Part shown: piece by piece, positions 56,791-64,000 of the stretch
Numbering within the stretch: position 1 is the stretch's first letter
How the letters are laid out: the number at the start of each line of letters is the position of its first letter
DNA from: Truepera radiovictrix DSM 17093
Lineage (GTDB): Bacteria; Deinococcota; Deinococci; Deinococcales; Trueperaceae
Length of the DNA stretch: 64,000 nucleotides
Direction of reading: 5' to 3'
NCBI RefSeq assembly: GCF_000092425.1
Contig: NC_014221.1
Span: 2,485,001-2,549,000 of the forward strand
Program-made: the position numbers and the translations under genes
The notes under the pieces: model-generated
What the model saw: only the letters and a program-made list of their open reading frames with translations
Told to the model about the DNA's origin: nothing
The model's database searches: none

Positions 56791-57728
56791 GCGGCCTCGG
56801 TGACGCTTGGGCGCCAAAGGGCGCGTTTCTCGACGAGGTGTACCGCCTCGAGGTGCCGGGCGCCGAGCTCTACGTCGAGCAGGTCGGACCGCACGACGCG
56901 AGCGCGGTGCTCTACCTCCACGGCGGCCCCGGTTATAACAGCTACTCGTTTCGCGAGCTCATGGGCGACGAGCTCGGGCGCTACCGGATGCTCTACGCCG
57001 ATCAGCGCGGGGCGGGGCGGAGCCGCACCCTACCGGGCGCCGACCCCGGCTCGAGCTTCGACGTCGCGACCCTCGCCGGTGACGCGCTGCACGTTTTGGA
57101 CGCGCTCGGCGTCGCGCGCGCGACGCTGCTCGCGCACGGCTTCGGGGCGACCGTCGCCGCCGCCGCGTTCGCCCGCGCCCCCGAACGCGTCGAGCGGCTC
57201 GTGTGGGTCAACCCGTGGGTCGACATGCCCGCCCTGGCGGGGACGCTCCAGCAGCTCGCCGCCGAGCTAGACCCCGCCCCCCATCACCCCTTGGAGGGGG
57301 GTGCGGGCGACCCTCAAGACGACCTCCTTCCCGCCGAGCGGGTCGAGGCGGCCGCTCGAGCCGTGGGCGGCAAACGGCTTTTCGACGCCCTCCTCTTTTG
57401 CAAACCGAGCAGCCGCCTTAAGCTCGAGCACCTCGACGCCGAGGGGTTTAGCGAGCTCGCTAGCGGCGGCGCGTCTGAAGCGGCGCCGAGCCGCCTCTGG
57501 GAGGTGCGCGCCGAGCTGGCGCCGCTAAGGCGCGCGCCGCGGCCCACGGTCGTGCTCGTCGGCCGCGACGACCGCAGCTGCTACCCCGCACAGGCCGAGC
57601 GCGTGTTAGAGGGGCTGCCCCACGCCCTTTTCAGCCTTTTAGAGGCGGCTCACTACCCCTGGTTGGACGACCCGGAGACCTTTACCGCCCTTTTGCACGA
57701 GGCGCTGAGCCTCCCTGCGGGGCGCTAG
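56787..57728 (+). CDS. Alpha/beta hydrolase-fold protein lacking the nucleophile Ser
   Basis: 313 aa from GTG 56787. Proline-iminopeptidase-like N-terminus LYLHGGPGYNSYSF (oxyanion hole) and DQRGAGRS. At the nucleophile elbow, where relatives have GHSWGG, this protein has AHGFGA (Gly118 in place of Ser). The later acid VLVGRDDRS and His in EAAHYPW remain. So it is either catalytically inactive, a binding protein, or uses another mechanism. A longer frame to 56433 is rejected since it crosses the upstream terminator and gene. Confidence 0.85.
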   Translation: MSGLGDAWAPKGAFLDEVYRLEVPGAELYVEQVGPHDASAVLYLHGGPGYNSYSFRELMGDELGRYRMLYADQRGAGRSRTLPGADPGSSFDVATLAGDALHVLDALGVARATLLAHGFGATVAAAAFARAPERVERLVWVNPWVDMPALAGTLQQLAAELDPAPHHPLEGGAGDPQDDLLPAERVEAAARAVGGKRLFDALLFCKPSSRLKLEHLDAEGFSELASGGASEAAPSRLWEVRAELAPLRRAPRPTVVLVGRDDRSCYPAQAERVLEGLPHALFSLLEAAHYPWLDDPETFTALLHEALSLPAGR

Positions 57729-57781
57729 CGGCGTGAACTTTTCTTCCTAGACGCCTCGCGCTGCCATGCTAGATTACCCGC

Positions 57782-58372
57782 ATGCTGCTGCGCCCTGACG
57801 CCGTCGTGGCCTCGGTGACCGAGGTCACCCCCGAACTGCTACGCGAGCTCGGCGTGCGCGCGGTGATGGTCGACCTCGACGACACCCTCGTCCCCGCCGG
57901 CAGCGAGCTGCTCGAACCGCTCTTTCGCGCCTGGCTCAGCGAGCTCGTCGCGGCGGGCTTTCCGGTGGTGATCCTTAGCAACGGGGAGCGCAGACGGGTC
58001 GAGCGCTACGCCCGCGAGCTCGGCGTGCGCGGGCTGGCGCTCGTCGGCAAACCCTTTCGCCACGCCTTTCGCCGCGGGCTTCGCCTCCTCGGCACGCCGC
58101 CCCACGAGACGGCGATGGTCGGCGACCAACTCTTCACCGACGTCTTGGGCGCTAACCTCATCGGGTTGCGCTCGGTGCTCGTCTCCCCCCTGTCGCCCGG
58201 CAAGCTGCTCCACACCCGCGCGCTGCGCCGCTTGGAGCGGCGGCTCTTGCGCCGCTGGCAGCGCGACCTCGCTCAGCTGCAGGGCGCGGGGTGCGACGAA
58301 CCGCCCAAGGCGTCGCCCCGGCTGTCTACGCCACCAAGGAGGGGGTGGGGGCTGTGGCCGTCCTGTCAATAG
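57782..58372 (+). CDS. YqeG family HAD-type phosphatase
   Basis: 196 aa. HAD motif I VDLDDTLVP, motif II ILSNGE, Lys in LVGKPF, motif IV MVGDQLFTDVLGAN. Related to phosphatidylglycerophosphate phosphatases (YqeG/Gep4). Leaderless ATG: TAGATT (57770-57775) 6 nt upstream. Its end overlaps the pilB start by 19 nt. The last 30 residues are likely non-conserved. Confidence 0.88.
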   Translation: MLLRPDAVVASVTEVTPELLRELGVRAVMVDLDDTLVPAGSELLEPLFRAWLSELVAAGFPVVILSNGERRRVERYARELGVRGLALVGKPFRHAFRRGLRLLGTPPHETAMVGDQLFTDVLGANLIGLRSVLVSPLSPGKLLHTRALRRLERRLLRRWQRDLAQLQGAGCDEPPKASPRLSTPPRRGWGLWPSCQ

Positions 58373-61005
58373 GCGACAAACGCCTCGGCGCCATGCTTTT
58401 AGAGCGCGGCTTTATCAGCGATGAGGGGTTGCAACGCGCCATCGCGCGCCAGGCCGAAACGGGGGGGCGCCTCTCGGAGGTGCTCATCAACCTGGGGCTC
58501 TTGTCCGAGCAGCGCATCGCGCGCGCCATCGAGGAGGCGATGGGGGTGCCGCTGGTGCACCTGACCCGCACCCCCACCGACCCCCAAGCGCTCGCCAAGG
58601 TCCCGGCGGCGCTCGCTCTTGAGCTGCGCGCGCTGCCCTTCGCCCTGCAGGGGACGCGCCTACGGGTCGCTTTCGAGGACCCTTTAGACGCGCTCGCCGC
58701 CGAGGAGCTCGAGGACGTCAGCGGCTGCATCGTCGAGGTCTTTCAGGCGCTCGGCAGCGAACTCACCTGGGCGCTCGCCACCCACTACCCCGAACTCGGC
58801 CTCACCCCCCCCGCCGAACTCAACCCCGCGCTGGGGTCGCGCGTCGGCGAGCTCGCGCTCACCTTAGGGCTCATCACCCGCGAGCAGCTCGAGGCCGCGT
58901 TAGCGCAGCAGGCGCGTACGGGGGGGCTTTTGGGCAGCATCTTGCAGGAGCAGGGGGCGCTAAGCGACGTGCAGCTCGCCGAACTGCTCGCGCAGCAAGC
59001 CGACCTGCCCTTTACCGCCGACCTGCGCGGCGCGCGTATCAGCGAACGGCTCGCCTCGCACCTGCTGCGCGTCGACGCGCTGCAGTACCGCGCGGTGCCC
59101 TACCAAGAGGAGGCGGACGGTCTTGTCGTGGCGCTCGCCGATCCGCGCCGCGCGGACGACCTTCGGGAGATTATCCGCACCCCCGTGCGCTTCGTCGTCG
59201 CCCCGGAGAGCCAGGTGCAGGCGCTCACCGACGCCCTTTACGAACACGACAAGGGGCGGCTCGGCGAGACGTTGCTGCAAGCGGGCAAGCTGCGGCGCGA
59301 ACAGCTGCGCGAGGCGCTCTACGAGCAGCAAAAGCGCGGGCGCGTAAGGCCGCTCGGCGACATCTTGGTCGACCTCGGCTTTGTCAGCCGCGAGGACGTG
59401 CAGTGGGCGCTCGCCGAGCAGCGCACGCGCGGGGGGCGGCTCGAGGACACCCTCGTGCAAGCGGGGCGCATCAGCCCCGAGATGCTCTCGCGCAGCCTCG
59501 CGCTGCAACTCGGCTACGCCTTCGTCGAGGAGAACGTGCAGGTCGACGCGGCGGCGGTCGCGCTCGTCCCCGAGGGGGCGGTGCGCCGCTACAACGTGAT
59601 GCCGCTGCGCGTCGAGGGCAACACCCTCACGCTCGCCATGAAAGACCCGCGGCACGTCTTCGCCATCGACGACATCCGGCTCCTCACGGGTAAAGAGATC
59701 CGCCCCGCGGTCGCTACCGAAGAGACCCTCATTAAGCTGATCAACCGCCACTACAAGAGCAACGAGAACATGGAGGAGCTCGCCAAGGCGGTTTTAGAGG
59801 AGATCGGCGACCAAGACGAGATTGAAGACGACTCCCACTTAGACGACACCGCGCTCGTCAAGGTCGTCAACAACATCATCCGCGAGGCGGTCTTCAACGA
59901 CATCTCGGACATCCACATCGAACCCTACCCCGACAAGGTGCTCGTGCGGGTCCGCAAAGACGGCGCGCTCCGCGAGTACATGTCGTTGCCGCGCGGCGTC
60001 GCCGGCGCGGTCGCGGCGCGCATCAAGATCATGGGGCGCCTTAATATCGCCGAGAGGCGGCTGCCGCAAGACGGGCGGGTGCGCTTTAAAGACAAGAACC
60101 TCGAGGTCGACCTGCGCCTCTCGACGCTGCCCACGGTCTACGGCGAAAAGGTCGTGATGCGCCTTTTAAAGCGCGCCTCGGCAATTCCCGACATCGAGCA
60201 GCTCGGTTTCGCCGACTACAACTTCGAGCGCTTTACCGACACCATCCAAAAGCCCTACGGCATTTTTCTCATCACCGGGCCGACCGGCTCGGGCAAGTCG
60301 TTTACCACCTTCTCCATCTTAAAGCGCATCGCCACCCCGGACGTCAACGTCACGACGGTCGAGGACCCCGTCGAGTACGAGATCCCGGGGATCAACCAGA
60401 CGCAGGTCAACGTCAAAGCGGGGCTCACCTTCGCGAGCGCCCTGCGCGCGTTTTTACGCCAAGACCCGGACGTGATCATGATCGGCGAGATCCGCGACAC
60501 CGAAACCGCCAAGATCGCCGTCGAGGCGGCGCTGACCGGCCACCTGGTGATCGCCACGCTGCACACCAACGACGCCACGGGGGCGGTCACGCGGCTCGCG
60601 GAGATGGGGGTCGAACCCTTTAACATCTCCGCGTCGCTCTTGGGGGTGCTCGCGCAGCGGCTCGTGCGCAAGGTGTGCGCCGCTTGCCGCGTCGCCTACA
60701 CCCCCGACGTGGACACCCTGCGGCGTTTGGGGCTCGCCCCCGAAGCGCTCCAGGGCGCGACGCTCTACCGCGGCGTCGGCTGCACGCAGTGTGGCGGCAG
60801 CGGCTACAACGGCCGCCACGCGATCCACGAACTGTTTACCGTCGACGCCGCGGCGCAGCGCGCCATCGTGCAGGGCCGCTCGTCGAGCGAACTCAAAGAG
60901 CTCGCGGTCGCTGCGGGGATGAAGACGCTGCGCGACGACGGGGTGTTCAAGGCGCTCGCCGGCATCACCACGCTCGAAGAGGTGCTCGCGCGCACCACCG
61001 ACTGA
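58354..61005 (+). CDS. pilB: Type IV pilus assembly ATPase PilB (PilF-like), multiple MshEN modules
   Basis: 883 aa from GTG 58354, 11 nt behind AAGGAGG; a GTG at 58345 is too near the ribosome site. N-terminal half contains repeated MshEN (GSPII) modules: RLGAMLLERGFIS at the start, RVGELALTLGLIT near 165, RLGETLLQAGKLRREQL near 305, with RGGRLEDTLVQAGRIS as a further half-repeat. These bind c-di-GMP in Thermus PilF and Vibrio MshE. C-terminal ATPase: GPTGSGKS, GEIRD, and a tetracysteine zinc site CAACRVAY with CTQCGGSGYNG. Powers pilus extension. Confidence 0.95.
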   Translation: MAVLSIGDKRLGAMLLERGFISDEGLQRAIARQAETGGRLSEVLINLGLLSEQRIARAIEEAMGVPLVHLTRTPTDPQALAKVPAALALELRALPFALQGTRLRVAFEDPLDALAAEELEDVSGCIVEVFQALGSELTWALATHYPELGLTPPAELNPALGSRVGELALTLGLITREQLEAALAQQARTGGLLGSILQEQGALSDVQLAELLAQQADLPFTADLRGARISERLASHLLRVDALQYRAVPYQEEADGLVVALADPRRADDLREIIRTPVRFVVAPESQVQALTDALYEHDKGRLGETLLQAGKLRREQLREALYEQQKRGRVRPLGDILVDLGFVSREDVQWALAEQRTRGGRLEDTLVQAGRISPEMLSRSLALQLGYAFVEENVQVDAAAVALVPEGAVRRYNVMPLRVEGNTLTLAMKDPRHVFAIDDIRLLTGKEIRPAVATEETLIKLINRHYKSNENMEELAKAVLEEIGDQDEIEDDSHLDDTALVKVVNNIIREAVFNDISDIHIEPYPDKVLVRVRKDGALREYMSLPRGVAGAVAARIKIMGRLNIAERRLPQDGRVRFKDKNLEVDLRLSTLPTVYGEKVVMRLLKRASAIPDIEQLGFADYNFERFTDTIQKPYGIFLITGPTGSGKSFTTFSILKRIATPDVNVTTVEDPVEYEIPGINQTQVNVKAGLTFASALRAFLRQDPDVIMIGEIRDTETAKIAVEAALTGHLVIATLHTNDATGAVTRLAEMGVEPFNISASLLGVLAQRLVRKVCAACRVAYTPDVDTLRRLGLAPEALQGATLYRGVGCTQCGGSGYNGRHAIHELFTVDAAAQRAIVQGRSSSELKELAVAAGMKTLRDDGVFKALAGITTLEEVLARTTD

Positions 61006-61042
61006 CCGCGCCTCCCGACCGCCCAGAACACCTAGGAGCACC

Positions 61043-62194
61043 ATGAGCCGAGCGACACCCGAGATCATCCCCCTGCTGCGCCTAGCGAGCGAACGCCGCG
61101 CCTCCGACCTGCTGCTCACGACCGGCCTCCCCCCGATGCTGCACCTCGACGGCGCGTGGCAGCCAACCGAGTTTGAACCGCTCACCGCCAACGACACCCG
61201 GCGGCTGATGTACGCCCTTATGGACGAGAAAAAGCAGCGCGACTTCGAGGAGCGGCGTGAGCTCGACTTCTCCTTTATGCTGAGCGGGCACGGCCGCTTC
61301 CGCGTCAACGCCTTTTTCCAACGCGGCGCCGTCGGCGGGGTTTTGCGCACGATCGCCAGCGAGCTCCCCAGCCTCGAGCGCCTCGGCCTCCCCCAGGTCG
61401 TCGCCGACGTCATCAAGCAGCCGCGCGGCCTCGTGCTCGTCACCGGACCGACCGGCTCCGGCAAATCGACGACGCTCGCTGCGCTCATCGACCGCATCAA
61501 CACCGAGTCGCGCAAACACATCATCACCATCGAAGACCCCATCGAGTTCTTCCACCCTCACAAACGCTCGATCGTCAACCAGCGCGAGCTCGGCGAGGAC
61601 ACGAAGAGCTTTGAACGCGCCCTGCGGGCGGTTTTGCGCCAGGCTCCGGATGTGATCTTGGTCGGCGAGATGCGCGACTTCGAGACCATCGGGGCGGCCG
61701 TCACGGCCGCCGAGACCGGACACCTGGTCATCGCCACGTTGCACACCAACTCCGCCCCCGAAGCGGTCGACCGCATCATCGACGTCTTCCCCGAAGCGCA
61801 GCAGGCGCAGGTGCGGGTGCAGCTCGCGAGCAACCTCCAGGCGATCTTGACGCAGCAGCTCGTCCCCAAAGTCGGCGGCGGGCGGGTGCTGGCCTACGAG
61901 TTTCTCGTCGCCACGCCCGCCGTGCGCAACCTTATCCGCGAAGGCAAAACGCACCAGATCCCCTCGGCGATCCAGATGGGCGGCCAGTACGGGATGCAGA
62001 CCATGGACGCGCACCTCGCCGAGCTGCACGCGCGGCGCCTGATCACGTACGAGGCGGGCCTGACTCGAGCCGTCGACCCGAAGGAGTTCGCGCGGCTCGT
62101 GAGCAGCCACGGCCCCGGCGCCCCCGCCCCCGACGCCCGGCGCGCCGAAGGCCCCCCCCTACCACCTTTCGGACGGGGCGGGCGCGGCGCTTAG
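61043..62194 (+). CDS. pilT: Type IV pilus retraction ATPase PilT
   Basis: 383 aa. Walker A GPTGSGKSTT, Asp box ITIEDPIEF, Walker B VGEMRD, His box HLVIATLHTNSAPEAVDRI (as HLVIATLHTNSA). C-terminus has the AIQMGGQYGMQTMD family signature. ATG with AGGAGCACC upstream, 37 nt after pilB. Retracts pili for twitching and DNA uptake. Confidence 0.95.
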   Translation: MSRATPEIIPLLRLASERRASDLLLTTGLPPMLHLDGAWQPTEFEPLTANDTRRLMYALMDEKKQRDFEERRELDFSFMLSGHGRFRVNAFFQRGAVGGVLRTIASELPSLERLGLPQVVADVIKQPRGLVLVTGPTGSGKSTTLAALIDRINTESRKHIITIEDPIEFFHPHKRSIVNQRELGEDTKSFERALRAVLRQAPDVILVGEMRDFETIGAAVTAAETGHLVIATLHTNSAPEAVDRIIDVFPEAQQAQVRVQLASNLQAILTQQLVPKVGGGRVLAYEFLVATPAVRNLIREGKTHQIPSAIQMGGQYGMQTMDAHLAELHARRLITYEAGLTRAVDPKEFARLVSSHGPGAPAPDARRAEGPPLPPFGRGGRGA

Positions 62195-62387
62195 ACCTAG
62201 CGGCGGGCGCGCACGCCCGACGCGTAACGTGCTAAGCTAGCGCCACACGTCGGCACGGTGGCCGCACCCTAACGGACGCCATGCTCGTCGCGGCCTCGGC
62301 TTCGTCATCAGCGCATCCTCCCAGCTGCGTCCGGGTACGCAAGGCGGCGTAAGAAATGTGTGAGAAAGGCTGCGCTACGCTGTGGCT

Positions 62388-62456
62388 ATGCGACCCCCTC
62401 TCGGCCTCGCGCTAGCTTGCGACGCGCGCTACGCGCTGCGGAAGGATCCGACGTGA
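62388..62456 (+). CDS. Possible 22-aa leaderless leader peptide
   Basis: ATG 62388 lies 6 nt after TACGCT (62376-62381). The ORF ends with TGA overlapping the GTG of the next gene (GTGA). It may supply translational coupling to the CHASE4 protein, which has no ribosome site of its own. The rest of 62195-62375 has no feature. Confidence 0.4.
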   Translation: MRPPLGLALACDARYALRKDPT

Positions 62457-64000
62457 CGCTCCGGCTGCGCTTGCGTCTCGTGGTCGTCGTCGTCCTGGTG
62501 GGACTTATCGCCACGCTCGCGGTGCTCGTCTGGTCGCTTCTGCTGCGTGACTTGAGCGCCCTGGAAACGCGCGCTTTGCGTCAGGACGTCGCGCGCGTCC
62601 TAAGCACCTTGAGCGCCTCGCAGGCGGGCCTCGAGGCGCTCGCGCGCGACTGGGGCCACTGGAACGACACCTACGCCTTTGTCGCGAGCGGCGACGAGAC
62701 CCTCTACCAAGAGAACTTAAACGCCCCCTTTTTCGAGACCTTCGACCTCGACCTCGTGCTCATCGCCGACCGAACGGGCCGCCTCGTCTACGCCGCGCAC
62801 GCCGAGGCAGCGGGCCTAGGGGCGCTCAGCCCCGACGAGCTGCGCGCGTTCGGCCCCGAGCACCCCCTGTGGCTGCGCGACCCCGCGGCGCGCGAACCGC
62901 GCTCGGGGCTGCTGCAGCTCCCCGGCGGGATCGCGCTGGTCGCGCTCAGCCCGATCCTGACGAGTACCGGTGAGGGGCCCTCGCGGGGGAGCTTCCTGGT
63001 CGCGCGCTACCTCACCGAGGCGCGGCTCGCGGCCTACGCGCAGCACACCCTCGCGGCGGTGTCGCTAGCGCCTTACGAGGAGCTCACGGCGCTCGTCGCC
63101 GCCGACCACCCCGGGCTCACCCAGCACCAGCTTGCGGCGCGCACCCTCTACAGCTACCCCCGAGATGACGCGACGCTCCTCGGGTACGCCGCGCTGCACG
63201 ACCTCTTCGGCAGACCGCTGGCGGCGCTGCGCGTAAGCGAACCGCGCGTCTTTTACCAGCAGGGGCTCGTGAGCGCCCGCGCGCTCATCGCCGCGGTTGC
63301 GCTCGTCGGTCTCAGCTTTAGCGCGCTGGTGCTCGTGCTCGTCGAGCGCCTGCTCCTCGCCCGCCTCGGCTTTTTGAGCGCCGAGGTCGCCCGCATCGCG
63401 CAGCGCGGCGACGTCAGCGCCCGCCTCGACCTCCCCGGGGTCGACGAACTCTCCCGCCTCGCCGGGGACATCAACGGGATGCTCGCCTCGCTCGAGCGCG
63501 CCTTTGCCGCGCTGCGCGAGAGCCGTGAGCGCTACGCCCTCGCTGCGCAGGGCGCCAACGACGGGCTGTGGGATTGGGAGGCGGCGCGCGGCGTCACGCT
63601 CTCGAGCCGCTGCGCGGCGCTACTGGGGCTCCCCGAGGTCGAGCAGGTGCGCCCCCCGTGGCAGCTCATCCGGCACGTTCACCCCGACGACCGTCAGCGC
63701 GTCCTCAAGCAGCTCGCCGCGCACCTGCGCGGCGAGAGCGCGCACTTCGAGAGCGAGCTGCGCCTGCGCGACGCAGAGGGACGCTACCGCTGGATGCTGC
63801 TGCGCGGCGTCGCCGTCCGCGCCGAACCCTCGGCAGCCCCCCCCCTCGCGCCAGCGGGGGCGCCCTCGGCGGATGGCGGGGTCGCTCACCGACCTCAGCC
63901 AACGCGGTCTCTTCGACGCGCTCACCGGTCTCCCCAACCGCACCCTCCTCACGCAACGCCTCGCGTTCGTCCTCAAGCAGCGCCGGGCGGGGGGGGCCGT
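62453..64000 (+). CDS. CHASE4-HAMP-PAS-GGDEF signalling protein, apparent frameshift, cut by window end
   Basis: GTG 62453. N-terminal membrane helix (7-27), CHASE4-type sensor (DWGHWNDTYAFV near residue 65), second helix near 272-295, HAMP, then PAS/PAC (LAAQGANDGLWDWEAARG). After the nine-C run 63837-63845 the expected PAC end and GGDEF start continue only in another frame: GRPRRMAGSLTDLS and FDALTGLPNRTLL are encoded with codon starts one base off. One C fewer would restore the protein. The sensor domain is extracytoplasmic; the GGDEF would make c-di-GMP. Fits next to pilB with its c-di-GMP-type modules. The C-terminus is outside the window. Confidence 0.8.
   Translation, partial: MTLRLRLRLVVVVVLVGLIATLAVLVWSLLLRDLSALETRALRQDVARVLSTLSASQAGLEALARDWGHWNDTYAFVASGDETLYQENLNAPFFETFDLDLVLIADRTGRLVYAAHAEAAGLGALSPDELRAFGPEHPLWLRDPAAREPRSGLLQLPGGIALVALSPILTSTGEGPSRGSFLVARYLTEARLAAYAQHTLAAVSLAPYEELTALVAADHPGLTQHQLAARTLYSYPRDDATLLGYAALHDLFGRPLAALRVSEPRVFYQQGLVSARALIAAVALVGLSFSALVLVLVERLLLARLGFLSAEVARIAQRGDVSARLDLPGVDELSRLAGDINGMLASLERAFAALRESRERYALAAQGANDGLWDWEAARGVTLSSRCAALLGLPEVEQVRPPWQLIRHVHPDDRQRVLKQLAAHLRGESAHFESELRLRDAEGRYRWMLLRGVAVRAEPSAAPPLAPAGAPSADGGVAHRPQPTRSLRRAHRSPQPHPPHATPRVRPQAAPGGGGR

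Overview
The window comes from a high-GC bacterium, most likely a member of the Deinococcota close to Truepera. This is an inference. It rests on GC-rich codon use, on many start codons placed 5-6 nt behind a TANNNT -10 box (leaderless transcripts, common in Deinococcus/Thermus), on a Thermus-like PilB with repeated N-terminal MshEN modules, and on a Thermus-style type I-E CRISPR-Cas locus. No database was consulted.

Layout. 1-4711: oligopeptide ABC transporter (end of the binding protein, dppBCDF). 4837-6460: CRISPR array 1 (26 repeats, + strand, no cas genes beside it). 6485-12567: ribose-type sugar ABC operon with an isomerase-like and a transaldolase-like enzyme (- strand). 12618-17528: second sugar ABC operon ending in a sulfatase (- strand). 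17601-18996: small unknown genes. 19070-22661: CRISPR array 2 (58 repeats, - strand). 22700-32681: cas2, cas1, cas6e, cas5e, cas7e, cse2, cse1, a 59-aa gene, an intergenic control region, cas3 and a WYL regulator, all on the - strand. From 32931 on the content is mostly housekeeping: tRNA-Trp, M23 peptidase, rho, T-box plus ileS, yihY, gap-pgk, an AlgX-like protein, two acyl-CoA dehydrogenases, lipoproteins, trpBA, rlpA, tatD, pilB-pilT, and a CHASE4/PAS/GGDEF protein cut by the window end.

The main discovery is between cas3 and cse1. Positions 28889-28978 (- strand) form one degenerate repeat, exactly 32 nt, and a second degenerate repeat, the exact geometry of a type I-E repeat-spacer-repeat unit. 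Its 32-nt pseudo-spacer matches 14 of the first 17 positions of a site at 28846-28877. The mismatches in that stretch are at 6, 9 and 12, and 6 and 12 are kink positions that Cascade does not read. The site has an AAG PAM and runs over the -35 box of a near-consensus promoter (TTGACA-17-TACAAT) that drives the 59-aa gene and the whole Cascade/cas1/cas2 operon. The guide has its own promoter overlapping the cas3 stop codon. This is best read as a CreR/CreA-type guide RNA that makes Cascade repress its own promoter. The 59-aa gene is either a passenger or a candidate toxin of a CreTA-like pair.

The two arrays have repeats differing at two positions, share leader motifs next to the first repeat, and share one spacer, so one adaptation machinery probably serves both. 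Other points of note: a poly-C frameshift between the PAS and GGDEF domains at the right edge, an alpha/beta hydrolase with Gly at the nucleophile position, a Trp-codon leader peptide before trpB, a T-box before ileS, and a secreted protein built from two copies of one domain.
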